A stretch of 58,030 bases of DNA from contig JAIXYZ010000004.1 of NCBI GenBank assembly GCA_027489955.1, forward strand, positions 224,672-282,701. Reading direction: 5' to 3'. A model generated the notes under the pieces. It had not been told where the DNA came from, made no database searches, and was given only the letters and a program-made list of their open reading frames with translations. The DNA comes from Hyphomicrobiales bacterium. Lineage in GTDB: Bacteria; Pseudomonadota; Alphaproteobacteria; Rhizobiales; Beijerinckiaceae. Positions 1 to 8,264 of this stretch are shown here, in pieces. The translations under genes were made by a program, and so were the position numbers. Every line of letters starts with the position of its first letter. The first letter of the stretch is position 1.

Positions 1-339
1 GACGGCGACCCCTGCGACGTGCTGGTGGCGAACACGCGGCCGATCATCGCCGGCGCGATCATCGCGGTCCGCCCGATCGGCGTGATGAAGATGCAGGACG
101 AGGCCGGCGGCGACGAGAAGATCATCGCCGTGCCCGTGCCCCGGCTGACCAAGCGCTACGAGCACGTCACCGACTACACCCAGCTGCCGCAGATCACGCT
201 GGACCAGATCCAGCACTTCTTCGAGCACTACAAGGATCTGGAGCCCGGCAAGTGGGTGAAGCTCATCGGCTGGGGCGACCACAAGGAGGCCGAGCGGCTG
301 ATCCTGGAGGCGATCGAGCGCGCCAAGGCCGCCGGCTAG
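1..339 (+). CDS. ppa: inorganic pyrophosphatase, family I (C-terminal part; gene cut by window edge)
   Basis: This is the carboxy-terminal 112 residues of a soluble family I pyrophosphatase, which hydrolyses PPi to two phosphates in the cytoplasm and so drives nucleotide and polymer synthesis. The real start lies left of the window. The fragment opens on the metal-binding signature DGDPCDV, whose aspartates coordinate Mg2+. It continues with a conserved KIIAVP strand, a DYTQLP turn and the segment DLEPGKWVK, and ends in an amphipathic helix. The stop faces the stop of the next gene on the other strand 4 bp away. The family assignment is firm; the amino half cannot be judged from here. Confidence 0.95.
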   Translation, partial: DGDPCDVLVANTRPIIAGAIIAVRPIGVMKMQDEAGGDEKIIAVPVPRLTKRYEHVTDYTQLPQITLDQIQHFFEHYKDLEPGKWVKLIGWGDHKEAERLILEAIERAKAAG

Positions 340-343
340 GCGC

Positions 344-1423
344 CTAGCCGAGGGGGATTTCGAGCCGCAGGGCCATGCCGCGCCCCGGCTCCGGCGGCAG
401 GGCGACGGCGCCGAGCTGGGCGAGGCCCGCCGCGATGATGCGCAGGCCGATGCCCCGCGCCGGCTCGCCCTGGGGACCGATCCCGTCGTCCCGACAGGAC
501 AGGCGCGCCATGCCCGGACCGTCCGCGGACAGAACGATGCGCACCGTGCCGCTGCGCCCATCCGGGAAGGCGTGCTTGAGCGAATTGGTGACGAATTCGC
601 TGACGATCATGCCGATCGTCGAGGCGCGCTCGGAGCCGACGACGATCGCATCAGCCTCCGCGCTCAAGGTCACGCTGGCCGGCGCGGTCCGCTGGAGCAG
701 CTCCACCAGCCGCGGCAGGTAATGGCCGAGGTCGATCCGGCCGTCCTGGCGGGTCTCGTAGAGCTCCCGGTGGATCAGCGAGATCGTCTCGATCCGCGTC
801 TCGATCGCGCCCAGCAGGGCGTCGGCGCCGGTGTCGCGGGCGCGCTTGCGCTCCATGCGCACCAAGGCCGCCACCGAATGCAGCGAGTTCTTCACCCGGT
901 GATCCACCTCCTGGCGCAGGAGCACCTGGTGGCGGAGTGCGGCGCGCAGCTCGATCTGCGTCATGACCTGGCGGGCCAGGACCTGCAGCGTCTGCCGCTG
1001 CAGCGGCGTCAGGGACCGGGGCTGCGTGTCGAGCACGCAGAGCGTGCCGATGGGCAGGCCGGCGGCGGTGCGCAGCTGCGCGCCCGCATAGAAGCGCAGG
1101 CCCGGCTCGGTCAGGCAAAGCGGGTTGTCGCACAGGCGGCCGTCGGCCAGCGTGTCGGGGATCTCAACGAAGTCCTCGTCGAGGATCGCGTGGGCGCAGA
1201 TGGAGGATTCGAGCGGGGTCTCGCGCACGCCAAGGCCCGTCTCGGCCTTGAACCACTGGCGGTCCTCGTCGATCAGGTTCACGACCGCGATGGGCGTCTC
1301 GCAGATCTCCGACGCAAGCGCGGCGATGTCGTCGAAATCCTTCTCGCGCGGGGTGTCGAGGATGTCGAACGAACGAAGCGCGGCAAGTCGTTCCGTCTGC
1401 CTGGGATGCTGGGCCGCCTGCAT
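344..1423 (-). CDS. sensor histidine kinase, GAF + HisKA_2 + HATPase
   Basis: A 359-residue soluble histidine kinase. A GAF sensor domain covers about residues 20-160. The dimerisation/phosphoacceptor region carries EVDHRVKNSL with His175, the HisKA_2/HWE type of H-box. The ATP-binding domain shows an N-box (EFVTNSLKHAF, about 276-286), a DDGIG motif (about 312-316) and a G-box GIGLRII (about 324). There is no membrane segment, so the signal is cytoplasmic. Kinases of this type in alphaproteobacteria often feed light, redox or general-stress circuits, but no response regulator is next to it and the partner is unknown. The ATG start has an AAGGA motif 11 bp upstream. An 18-bp perfect palindrome lies about 80 bp upstream. 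Confidence 0.9.
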   Translation of the reverse strand: MQAAQHPRQTERLAALRSFDILDTPREKDFDDIAALASEICETPIAVVNLIDEDRQWFKAETGLGVRETPLESSICAHAILDEDFVEIPDTLADGRLCDNPLCLTEPGLRFYAGAQLRTAAGLPIGTLCVLDTQPRSLTPLQRQTLQVLARQVMTQIELRAALRHQVLLRQEVDHRVKNSLHSVAALVRMERKRARDTGADALLGAIETRIETISLIHRELYETRQDGRIDLGHYLPRLVELLQRTAPASVTLSAEADAIVVGSERASTIGMIVSEFVTNSLKHAFPDGRSGTVRIVLSADGPGMARLSCRDDGIGPQGEPARGIGLRIIAAGLAQLGAVALPPEPGRGMALRLEIPLG

Positions 1424-1502
1424 GGGGTTGAGGGTCCTTCGCCGGGGTCTACGCCACCGGGGGAGATCGGCCGCATGGCTTAACGCTAGTTTTCGGCCTG
1501 TG

Positions 1503-1520
1503 CCACGTCAATTGACGTGG
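1503..1520. promoter_or_regulatory. 18-bp perfect palindrome, candidate operator
   Basis: CCACGTCAATTGACGTGG is completely self-complementary and sits between the glutathione transferase stop and the kinase start, about 80 bp upstream of the kinase ATG. The position and AT centre fit a dimeric repressor or activator site better than a terminator, since it has no loop and no T-run. Which protein binds it is unknown. Confidence 0.4.
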
Positions 1521-1544
1521 GCGGGAGGCAGCCTTGCGCCGGGG

Positions 1545-2174
1545 TCACGCGGGCGGGATGAACTCCTGCCGGATCCGCCCGAAGACCGGCAGCGCCTCGG
1601 CCTGCGCGCCATGGGCGGCCAGCGCCGGATGCGCGGCCATGTCCACCAGGCCCGGATGGACCTCGCCGAGGAAGCGCACCGCGACGGCGACCGCGATGTC
1701 CGCATGGCCGAGGCGTCCGTCCAGCCAGTCGCCCGGAGCCGCGGCGCGGATACGCTCCAGCTCCGCCATCGCGTCGCGGATCTGCGCCGAGCACCGGCCG
1801 GTCCAGGCCTCCGACACCGCGTCGTGCAGCCGCTTCTCGTAGAACAGGCTGACGACCTTGTCACACACGCCCATGGCGAGCGCGGCGACCTTCAGCGCGC
1901 GCCGGCGTGCGGGCTCGGCCCGGGGAAAGAGGGCGTCGTCCGGCGCCACGCGGCTGTCGAGGTGGTCGAGGATGAGGTGGCTCTCGATCAGAACCTCGCC
2001 GTCCTCCAGCACGAGGGTGGGGACCCGCACGAGGGGGTTGTAGGGCCGGATGCGCTCCACGTCCCCGAAGGTGGACCAGGGCCGGTGGTCGAAGGGCATG
2101 CCGTACAGATCGAGCGCGATCCCGACGCGGCGCACGAAGGGCGAATCGTACTGGCCGATCAGCATCAGGCCCAT
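1545..2174 (-). CDS. glutathione S-transferase family protein
   Basis: A 209-residue cytosolic glutathione transferase. The N-terminal thioredoxin-like half (about 1-80) has the active-site segment YDSPFVRR, with Ser11 as the likely catalytic residue, the cis-Pro motif VPTLV and the glutathione-binding ES pair near residue 65. The C-terminal half (about 90-205) is the all-helical domain. Such proteins conjugate glutathione to electrophiles or act as thiol-disulphide reductases; the substrate cannot be read from sequence. The start chosen is the ATG at 2174 because GGGGAGA lies 7-8 bp upstream and family members begin at this point; the frame is open for 28 more codons upstream. It is read on the same strand as the kinase after a 121-bp gap. 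Confidence 0.88.
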   Translation of the reverse strand: MGLMLIGQYDSPFVRRVGIALDLYGMPFDHRPWSTFGDVERIRPYNPLVRVPTLVLEDGEVLIESHLILDHLDSRVAPDDALFPRAEPARRRALKVAALAMGVCDKVVSLFYEKRLHDAVSEAWTGRCSAQIRDAMAELERIRAAAPGDWLDGRLGHADIAVAVAVRFLGEVHPGLVDMAAHPALAAHGAQAEALPVFGRIRQEFIPPA

Positions 2175-2361
2175 GGATTGGTCTCCCCGTTCCGGCGCGC
2201 CCGGCAGGCGCTGGCGGCAGAAGACTAGCGCGGGCCGGTATGTCGACGCCATCGTCACGGCATCCCTCGCGGCCCGGCGCGAATTGTCTTTTCGGGGGCT
2301 CCGGCGGGGGTCGCTTCACAGGGTTAACGGTCCGTTCATGGCTTGCGCTAGAATGGGGCGC

Positions 2362-3570
2362 ATGACCCATCGCCGCTCCGCCCTGCCGGCCCTTGCCGGC
2401 CTCGCCGCCGGCCTTGCGCTCGCAAGCCTCGCCCTCCCCGCCGCGGCGCAGGACTTCCGCTCCTGCGTCTCCCAGATCCGCGCCCAGGCCATGGCCCAGG
2501 GCGTGTCGGCGACCACCGCCGACCGGATGCTGACCGGGGTCCAGCCCGAGCCCAAGGTGCTCGAGCTCATGGACAACCAGCCGGAGTTCAAGACGCCGAT
2601 CTGGGACTATCTCGCCACGCTGGTGGATGAGGAGAAGGTCGCCCAGGGGCGCGAACTCCTGCGGCGCCATGCCGGCACGCTCGCCGAGGCCGAGCGGCTC
2701 TACGGCGTCGACCGGCACACGATCGTGGCCGTCTGGGGCGTCGAATCGGATTTCGGCCAGGTGTCGGGGCGCTGGGCGCTGCCCCAGGCGCTGGCCACCG
2801 TGGCGTGCCTGGCCCCGCGCCGCCGCGACTATTTCCGGGGCGAATTGATCTCCACGCTGAAGATCGTCGATCGCGGCGACCTGCGGCCTGAAAAGCTCAT
2901 GGGCTCCTGGGCCGGCGCGTTCGGCCACACCCAGTTCATGCCCTCCACCTATCTGCGGCTCGCCGTGGACGGGGACGGGGACGGCCGCCGCGATCTGGTC
3001 GACTCGATCCCCGACGCGCTGCACTCCACCGCCAATTTCCTGAAGCGGGCGGGCTGGGTCAGCGGCGCGGCCTGGGGCTATGAGGTGAAGGTGCCGGCGG
3101 GCTATTCCGGCCCGACGGGCCGCAACCCGAAGCAGCCTGTGTCGAGCTGGGCGTCCCGCGGCATCGCGCGGGTGGATGGCGGGGCGCTGACCGGGGCGGG
3201 CAATGCCGGGCTCCTGATGCCGGCCGGCCGCAACGGCCCCGGCTTCCTGGTGTTCAAGAACTACGATGCCGCCTATTCGTACAACGGCGCCGACAGCTAC
3301 GCGCTGGCGATCTCGCTCCTGTCGGACCGGCTGAAGGGCCGGCCGGGCATCCGCACGCCCTGGCCCACCGACGATCCGGGCCTGTCGCGCGCCCAGCGCC
3401 GGGAGCTGCAGGAACTGCTCAACGCCAGGGGCTACGATGTCGGCAAGCCCGACGGGGCCATCGGCGCGCTGACGCGGGCCGCCATCAAGGACGTGGAGGC
3501 CCGGCTCGGCCTGCCCCAGACCGGGCGCGCGGGCTACAAGGTCTATTCCGCACTGAAGGGACGGGGTTGA
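2362..3570 (+). CDS. lytic murein transglycosylase, SLT_2/MltB type, with peptidoglycan-binding domain
   Basis: A 402-residue exported lytic transglycosylase, which cleaves the MurNAc-GlcNAc bond of peptidoglycan to form 1,6-anhydro ends. A Sec signal peptide with a cleavage site after AAA (about residue 29) is followed by the SLT_2 domain. The catalytic Glu is in VWGVESDF (E128), and GAFGHTQFMPS is the typical substrate-groove motif. A PG_binding_1 domain covers about residues 340-400. Three in-frame ATGs lie at 2338, 2353 and 2362; the last gives the most compact signal peptide and was chosen, but this is not certain. The stop overlaps the next start by one base (TGATG), so the two genes are probably co-transcribed. 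Confidence 0.9.
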   Translation: MTHRRSALPALAGLAAGLALASLALPAAAQDFRSCVSQIRAQAMAQGVSATTADRMLTGVQPEPKVLELMDNQPEFKTPIWDYLATLVDEEKVAQGRELLRRHAGTLAEAERLYGVDRHTIVAVWGVESDFGQVSGRWALPQALATVACLAPRRRDYFRGELISTLKIVDRGDLRPEKLMGSWAGAFGHTQFMPSTYLRLAVDGDGDGRRDLVDSIPDALHSTANFLKRAGWVSGAAWGYEVKVPAGYSGPTGRNPKQPVSSWASRGIARVDGGALTGAGNAGLLMPAGRNGPGFLVFKNYDAAYSYNGADSYALAISLLSDRLKGRPGIRTPWPTDDPGLSRAQRRELQELLNARGYDVGKPDGAIGALTRAAIKDVEARLGLPQTGRAGYKVYSALKGRG

Positions 3571-3956
3571 TGCGCCGCCTGATCTCCTCAGGCTCGCCCT
3601 TCGAGCGCGACTACGGCTATTCCCGCGCGGTCGTGGACGGGGACTTCGTGTTCGTGTCCGGCACGACCGGCTACGACTACGCCACGATGACCATGCCGGA
3701 GGACGCGGGCGGGCAGGCGCGCGCCATCTGGGCGACGGTGGCGGCGGTGCTGTCGCAGGCGGGAGCGGACGTCGCTTCGATCGTGCGCGTACAGACCTTC
3801 GTCACCGATGCCGCGTTCTGCGAGCCCGTGCTGCGGGTTCAGGGCGAGGTGCTGGCGGATGTGCGCCCGGCGGCGGCGATCTACGTCGTCTCCGGCATGC
3901 TCAAACCGGAGATGAAGGTCGAGATCGAGGTCACGGCGCGCATCCCGCGCGCTTGA
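3570..3956 (+). CDS. Rid family protein (YjgF/YER057c/UK114 superfamily)
   Basis: A 128-residue protein with the Rid fold, recognised by FVSGTTGYD near the N-terminus, SIVRVQTFVTD in the middle and the C-terminal strand MKVEIEVTARIP. RidA itself hydrolyses reactive 2-aminoacrylate-type imines with an Arg just upstream of that last strand. Here the matching stretch reads VVSGMLKPEMKVEIE, with Met or Gly where RidA has Arg, so this is probably one of the Rid subfamilies without proven deaminase activity. Its ATG overlaps the transglycosylase stop. It lies 61 bp upstream of leuB on the same strand. Confidence 0.85.
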   Translation: MRRLISSGSPFERDYGYSRAVVDGDFVFVSGTTGYDYATMTMPEDAGGQARAIWATVAAVLSQAGADVASIVRVQTFVTDAAFCEPVLRVQGEVLADVRPAAAIYVVSGMLKPEMKVEIEVTARIPRA

Positions 3957-4017
3957 ACGGCGCCTGCCGAGGCGCTAGCAAGCCCGCCAGCGACATCACA
4001 GGCGAGGCGCGCGTCCC

Positions 4018-5124
4018 ATGGCATCCTTCAACATCCTGCTCCTTCCCGGCGACGGCATCGGCCCGGAGGTGATGACCGAGGTCGAGAAGGTTCTCGGCTT
4101 CCTGCAGCAGGCCGGCGTCGCCCGGTTCGAGACCGAGCGGGATCTGGTCGGCGGCGCGGCCCACGACGCCCATGGCGTTGCCATCACCGATGCCGCCATG
4201 GAGCGGGCCAAGGCCGCCGACGCGGTGCTGTTCGGCGCCGTCGGCGGTCCCAAATGGGACAAGGTCGCCTACGAGGTGCGCCCCGAGGCGGGTCTGCTGC
4301 GCCTGCGCAAGGATCTCGGCCTGTTCGCCAATATCCGTCCCGCGATCTGCTATCCGGCGCTCGCCGACGCCTCCTCGCTCAAGCGCGAGGTGGTCGAGGG
4401 CCTGGACATCGTCATCGTGCGCGAGCTCACCGGCGGCGTCTATTTCGGCGAGCCGAAGGAGATCGTGACGCTGGAGAGCGGCCAGAAGCGCGCCGTCGAC
4501 ACCCAGGTCTACACGACCGGGGAGATTGACCGGATCGCCCGCGTTGCGTTCGACCTCGCCAGGACGCGCCGCAGCAAGGTCTCCTCGGCGGAGAAGATGA
4601 ACGTGATGCGCACCGGCGTGCTCTGGCGCGAGGTGGTGACCGCGGTCGGCAAGGACTATCCGGGCGTCGAGCTGGAGCACGTGCTCGCCGACAATTGCGC
4701 CATGCAGCTCGTGCGCTGGCCCAAGCAGTACGACGTGCTGGTCACCGACAACCTGTTCGGCGACATCCTGTCCGACATCGCGGCGATGCTGACCGGCTCA
4801 CTCGGCATGCTGCCGTCCGCCTCGCTCGGCGCGGAGGACGCCAAGACCGGCAAGCGCAAGGCGCTGTACGAGCCGGTCCACGGCTCGGCGCCGGACATCG
4901 CGGGCCAGGGCCTCGCCAACCCGATCGCGATGATCGGCTCGGTCGGCATGGCGCTGCGCTACTCGTTCGGCCTCGGCGAGGCGGCGGACATGCTGGACAA
5001 GGCCATCGCCAACGTTCTGGCGTCCGGCCTGCGCACGCGGGACATCGCCGCCAAGGGCGCGAACACCGTCTCCACCAGCCAGATGGGCGATGCCATCGTC
5101 GGCGAGCTGAAGGCGCTCGCCTGA
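4018..5124 (+). CDS. leuB: 3-isopropylmalate dehydrogenase
   Basis: A 368-residue NAD-dependent decarboxylating dehydrogenase of leucine biosynthesis; it converts 3-isopropylmalate to 2-oxoisocaproate (via 2-isopropyl-3-oxosuccinate). The N-terminus [14 protein letters not shown] and the metal/substrate signature [16 protein letters not shown] (about residues 245-260) are diagnostic of the isocitrate/isopropylmalate dehydrogenase family. [12 protein letters not shown] is characteristic of LeuB rather than isocitrate dehydrogenase, and [12 protein letters not shown] follows at about 282. Full length. The leuCD genes are not in the window. The ribosome-binding site is weak (GGCGAGG). Confidence 0.97.
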   Translation: MASFNILLLPGDGIGPEVMTEVEKVLGFLQQAGVARFETERDLVGGAAHDAHGVAITDAAMERAKAADAVLFGAVGGPKWDKVAYEVRPEAGLLRLRKDLGLFANIRPAICYPALADASSLKREVVEGLDIVIVRELTGGVYFGEPKEIVTLESGQKRAVDTQVYTTGEIDRIARVAFDLARTRRSKVSSAEKMNVMRTGVLWREVVTAVGKDYPGVELEHVLADNCAMQLVRWPKQYDVLVTDNLFGDILSDIAAMLTGSLGMLPSASLGAEDAKTGKRKALYEPVHGSAPDIAGQGLANPIAMIGSVGMALRYSFGLGEAADMLDKAIANVLASGLRTRDIAAKGANTVSTSQMGDAIVGELKALA

Positions 5125-5150
5125 GACATCCCGCGCCCTAGATCGACGGC

Positions 5151-5546
5151 ATGCGCACGCACGCCGTCATCGCGGGGATCGTCATGTCCATGTTCGCCGG
5201 CCAGGCTCCCGCCACGGGAGCCGACACGCTCGAGGCCTATCGCTGGCGGGCGCGCCCGGTCCTCGTCGTCGCCGCACCGGGGGATGCCCGGGCGGACGCC
5301 CAGAAGGGCCTGATGGAGGCGGCGCGGGCCGAGCTCGCCGCGCGCGACGTGGTGGTGATCGAGGCCGATCCGTCCACGCCGCTCGGCCGCCGCTTCGGAC
5401 CGGCCTTCTCGGTGGTGCTCGTCGGCAAGGACGGCGGCGAGAAGGCGCGCTGGCGCGAACCGGTCGATCCGCAGGCCATCGCCCGCGAGATCGACGGCAT
5501 GCCGATGCGCCGCGAGGAGATGCGGCGCGAGAAGGGCCGGTCGTGA
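5151..5546 (+). CDS. DUF4174 domain protein, exported
   Basis: A 131-residue protein with a hydrophobic N-terminal signal segment and the DUF4174 pattern: W.ARPVLVVAAPGDARA, a central VVVIEADPSTPLG and a closing FSVVLVGKDGG...REPVD strand pair. The fold is predicted thioredoxin-like but has no CXXC, so a redox role is doubtful. The last 17 residues are a charged tail rich in Arg and Glu. It starts 26 bp after leuB on the same strand and may be co-transcribed with it. The biochemical function of the family is unknown. Confidence 0.75.
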   Translation: MRTHAVIAGIVMSMFAGQAPATGADTLEAYRWRARPVLVVAAPGDARADAQKGLMEAARAELAARDVVVIEADPSTPLGRRFGPAFSVVLVGKDGGEKARWREPVDPQAIAREIDGMPMRREEMRREKGRS

Positions 5547-5554
5547 ACGAGGCG

Positions 5555-5574
5555 CCGGAGCCTGCAGGCTCCGG
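5555..5574. terminator. hairpin between convergent genes (bidirectional terminator candidate)
   Basis: CCGGAGCC-TGCA-GGCTCCGG is a perfect 8-bp stem with a 4-base loop, placed 9 bp after the DUF4174 stop and 16 bp before the stop of the facing gene. There is no T-run on either side, so it may work as a transcript-end hairpin rather than a classical intrinsic terminator. Confidence 0.5.
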
Positions 5575-5589
5575 CCGGCCCATCTGCCT

Positions 5590-5868
5590 TCAGAAATTGC
5601 CGAAGGGATTGCGGCCCGCGCCGATGCGCGGCGGCAGCGTGCCTTCGCCGAAGCGGTCGCCCATCGAGGACCAGACCGGCGAGTGATAGAAGGTCGGCCC
5701 TTCCGAATAGCGCTGCATGGAACCCGGCGTCGCCACGCGCCCGGCATCGAAATAGGACCGCGGCTGGACGCGGATCGTCGGGACGCCGCCGCGGCGCTGC
5801 TGCGCTTCCGCGACGACGGGCATGAGGATCGCCGAGGCGAGGGTTCCGGCGAGGATGGCGGTGCGCAT
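5590..5868 (-). CDS. small exported protein of unknown function
   Basis: A 92-residue protein with a clear signal peptide (MRTAILAGTLASAILMPVVAEA, cut after AEA) and a mature part of about 70 residues rich in Arg, Gly, Pro and aromatic residues. It has no cysteines. I recognise no family. The ATG is preceded by AGGAG (8 bp upstream), which supports it as a real gene. It faces the DUF4174 gene across a hairpin. It may be a small periplasmic protein specific to this lineage. Confidence 0.6.
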   Translation of the reverse strand: MRTAILAGTLASAILMPVVAEAQQRRGGVPTIRVQPRSYFDAGRVATPGSMQRYSEGPTFYHSPVWSSMGDRFGEGTLPPRIGAGRNPFGNF

Positions 5869-6054
5869 GGTCGTGCTCCTGGTGCGGCGGGCCGGGCGGA
5901 TGCCGGGCTTGTCCTGTCCCTGCCAATGCGGGGCTGGCGCCGATGTTCGCGCGGAACGGTAACGGAGCGGTGAACCTTGCGGAAGATCGCTTCGGGGCCG
6001 CTGCGCTTTTCGTGAGGAGAGCGAGCTTCCAAGGGCACCGGCCGGGCGGCCGGG

Positions 6055-6831
6055 TCACCCCTTGCGGGCGGCTCGCAGGCAGGCGGGATCGCGCCGGCGC
6101 TCGGTCGCCGCGAACAGGCGCGTCAAGGCCGGGTCCTCGCGCGGTCCGGCGAGCGCCACCGCCTCGATGAGGCAGCGCAGGCGCGGGTCGGGTCCGTCGC
6201 CGGGGACGGAGGCGCAGAGCCATCCGGTCATGCGCAGCAGATCGTCGGGCGCGGCGAGGCGAAAGACGCTGCAGCCCCGGGCCACGCCCTCGCGCACGAG
6301 CTGCATCGGGGCGACTTCGGCGATGCCGAACCGGGTCTCGACCGCCACGGGCTGGCCGGCGCGGGCGATCGTCACCCCCGCCTCGGCGGCCCTGCGAACG
6401 ATATCGATGGTGAAGCCGGCTGCGCGGCGTGGCTCCGGCCCGGGTCGCTCCACGATGAGCCTGGCATGCTCGCCCGCGGCGAACGCGCCCAGGATCAGCG
6501 TGTCCTCCTCGCCGGCCTTGCCCGTATGCGAGCGGGCGGCATGGGCGACCGGCGCGTCGGCGGGCAGGCCCGTCACGGCGAAGACCGGCTGCGGCCGCGT
6601 CACGCTGGCCCAGAAGGGCGGCAGGACGGGGGGAGCGGGCGCAGGCTCGGGGATGTCGGCAGGCAGGAAGCGGTGGATCGCGGCCGCGACCGCCAGGACG
6701 CCGAACGCCATGACGAGGCCGCGCGCCAGCGACCGGCCGCGGCGCGGCGCGCCGGCGCGGCGCGCATGCCCGTCCTCGCGCGTCCAGGCCTCCTGAAAGC
6801 CGGACCGTCCGATGTCGCCGATATGCGCCAA
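6055..6831 (-). CDS. single-pass membrane protein of unknown function
   Basis: A 258-residue protein with a basic cytoplasmic N-terminus of about 36 residues, one membrane segment (about 38-56, LVMAFGVLAVAAAIHRFL), a proline-rich linker and a soluble periplasmic domain of about 180 residues containing three or four cysteines (for example GCSVF and RCLIEA). No family is recognised. The start is a TTG at 6831, chosen because GGGGAGA lies 5 bp upstream and no ATG serves the frame before the membrane segment. It is divergent from terC; the 250 bp between them hold the terC promoter and leader RNA. Confidence 0.6.
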   Translation of the reverse strand: MAHIGDIGRSGFQEAWTREDGHARRAGAPRRGRSLARGLVMAFGVLAVAAAIHRFLPADIPEPAPAPPVLPPFWASVTRPQPVFAVTGLPADAPVAHAARSHTGKAGEEDTLILGAFAAGEHARLIVERPGPEPRRAAGFTIDIVRRAAEAGVTIARAGQPVAVETRFGIAEVAPMQLVREGVARGCSVFRLAAPDDLLRMTGWLCASVPGDGPDPRLRCLIEAVALAGPREDPALTRLFAATERRRDPACLRAARKG

Positions 6832-6955
6832 GCCGTCTCCCCTGGAGCGTGAGGGGCGACCTTAAGCCATGGGGGCGGGCCGATCCGCCGCATTCGAGGA
6901 ATGGAGTAAACCGCCCGTTAACGAAGCGGGCCGCGCCGGGCGAACGGGGCGGGAC

Positions 6956-6983
6956 TTGACGGCGGCCGCGTTGTCCCTAAATT
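6956..6983 (+). promoter_or_regulatory. predicted housekeeping promoter of terC
   Basis: TTGACG (6956-6961), a 16-bp spacer and TAAATT (6978-6983) resemble the alphaproteobacterial housekeeping consensus. Transcription would start near 6990, 7 nt before the first stem of the structured leader at 6997, which supports both calls. Confidence 0.5.
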
Positions 6984-6996
6984 CCGCGTCGACGGC

Positions 6997-7080
6997 GACC
7001 GGGCCCCTCTGGCGGGATGACCGAAAGCTCCCGTGATGTCGGAGCCGTCTGTGGCAACCTGAAACAGACAAGGCCCGGTC
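6997..7080 (+). ncRNA. three-stem leader RNA of terC (terC-motif candidate cis-regulator)
   Basis: Three helices form a three-way junction that ends 2 bp before the terC start codon. P1 is a perfect 9-bp helix, GACCGGGCC (6997-7005) with GGCCCGGTC (7072-7080). P2 pairs CGGGA (7013-7017) with TCCCG (7029-7033), plus one G-U. P3 pairs GTCTGT (7047-7052) with ACAGAC (7064-7069) around an 11-nt loop. Because P1 runs up to the start codon it would block ribosome access. I recall a terC RNA motif described from alphaproteobacterial leaders by comparative genomics; whether this is that motif needs a covariance-model search. The hallmark bases of the yybP-ykoY manganese riboswitch are not evident. 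Confidence 0.6.
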
Positions 7081-7082
7081 CC

Positions 7083-8066
7083 ATGATGGACTTTTTCGCT
7101 GCCGACATTGTCGGCAAGCCGCTCTGGATGTGGGCGGCGTTCATGACCGCCGTCGTCGTGCTCCTCGCCTTCGACCTCGGCATCCTCAACCGCGATCATT
7201 CCAAGGAAATCGGCGTCGGCAAGAGCCTGGCGCTGTCGGCCTTCTACATCGCCATGGCGCTGATCTTCGGCGCCTGGGTGTGGGCCGAGCTCGGCCGCCA
7301 GGCCGGCGTCGAGTACCTCACCGGCTTCGTGATCGAGAAGTCGCTGTCGATGGACAACGTCTTCGTCATCGCGATGATCTTCTCGTATTTCGGCATTCCG
7401 CGCGCCTACCAGTACCGCGTGCTCTTCTGGGGCATCCTCGCGGTCATCGTCCTGCGCGGCCTCATGATCGGCGCCGGCGCGGCGCTCGTCGCCCGCTTCG
7501 ACTGGATCCTCTACGTCTTCGCGGCCTTCCTCATCATCACCGGCGTGAAGATGATCTGGGCGGCGGACAAGGAATACGACATCGCCACCAACCCCCTGCT
7601 GCGCTTCATGCGCCGGCACCTGAAGGTGACGGACAGCCTGCGCGGCCAGGCCTTCATGGTGCGGGAGACCGATCCCAAGACCGGGCGGCTGGCGACGTTC
7701 GTGACGCCGCTCTTCCTGGTGCTCGTCCTCGTCAACGTGGCGGACATCATCTTCGCGGTGGATTCGGTGCCGGCGATCTTCGCGATCACCACCGACACCT
7801 ACATCGTCTTCACCTCGAACATCTTCGCCATTCTCGGCCTGCGCGCCCTGTATTTCGCGCTGGCGGCGATGATCGACCGCTTCGCTTATCTCAAGTACGC
7901 GCTGGCCGCGGTGCTGATCTTCATCGGCAGCAAGATCGTGGTGGCCGACATGCTCGGCATCGCCAAGATCCCGCCGTCGATCTCGCTCGGCGTGACCTTC
8001 GCCCTCATCGGCGCGGGCGTCGTGTACAGCCTCTGGCGCACCCGCGGGCAGGCAAAGGCGGCCTGA
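7083..8066 (+). CDS. TerC family integral membrane protein
   Basis: A 327-residue polytopic membrane protein of the TerC/Alx family. About nine hydrophobic segments surround the family's acidic membrane motifs: FDLGILNRD in the first segment, EKSLSMDNVFV in the third and DIIFAVDSVPAIFAIT in the sixth. Members are linked to Mn2+ (and Ca2+) export and to supplying metal to exported proteins; older tellurite-resistance naming is misleading. Two adjacent ATGs (7083 and 7086) follow directly on the leader RNA; an upstream in-frame start at 7017 would lie inside that RNA and is rejected. Metal-responsive regulation through the leader is an inference. Confidence 0.93.
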   Translation: MMDFFAADIVGKPLWMWAAFMTAVVVLLAFDLGILNRDHSKEIGVGKSLALSAFYIAMALIFGAWVWAELGRQAGVEYLTGFVIEKSLSMDNVFVIAMIFSYFGIPRAYQYRVLFWGILAVIVLRGLMIGAGAALVARFDWILYVFAAFLIITGVKMIWAADKEYDIATNPLLRFMRRHLKVTDSLRGQAFMVRETDPKTGRLATFVTPLFLVLVLVNVADIIFAVDSVPAIFAITTDTYIVFTSNIFAILGLRALYFALAAMIDRFAYLKYALAAVLIFIGSKIVVADMLGIAKIPPSISLGVTFALIGAGVVYSLWRTRGQAKAA

Positions 8067-8093
8067 CGCCGCCTCGCCAAACCGCGCACCGGA

Positions 8094-8167
8094 ATCGGCC
8101 GCGGCGCTGCGACCTCCCTCCCGACTCCCCCCGAACGGAGCGGAGGGCCGCAGCGGCCGCGGCCGAT
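8094..8167. repeat. large imperfect inverted repeat downstream of terC
   Basis: ATCGGCCGCGGCGCTGCG (8094-8111) is complementary, with one extra base, to 8149-8167. The 37-nt centre can fold further, pairing CCCTC with GAGGG. It begins 27 bp after the terC stop. It has no T-run, so it may end or protect the terC transcript by structure only. The 332-bp gap 8067-8398 otherwise holds the palindromes described next and no gene that I can support. Confidence 0.5.
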
Positions 8168-8264
8168 GCCTATTTCAGACACCAAGCCTGGCCGGTCGCG
8201 ACGACGCGACCGACGCTGCCGCAGCGACGCGGGCGGAAAAGGCAGGATTCACCTGTGAAATGAG

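Noticed and set aside
2050-2361. N-terminal extension of the lytic transglycosylase to 2050
   Set aside because: The extension overlaps the divergent glutathione transferase gene and would bury the signal peptide inside the protein.
6997-7080. yybP-ykoY manganese riboswitch upstream of terC
   Set aside because: The gene is a classic target, but the conserved GGGGAGTAG-type loop is not seen; the three-stem layout fits a different leader better.
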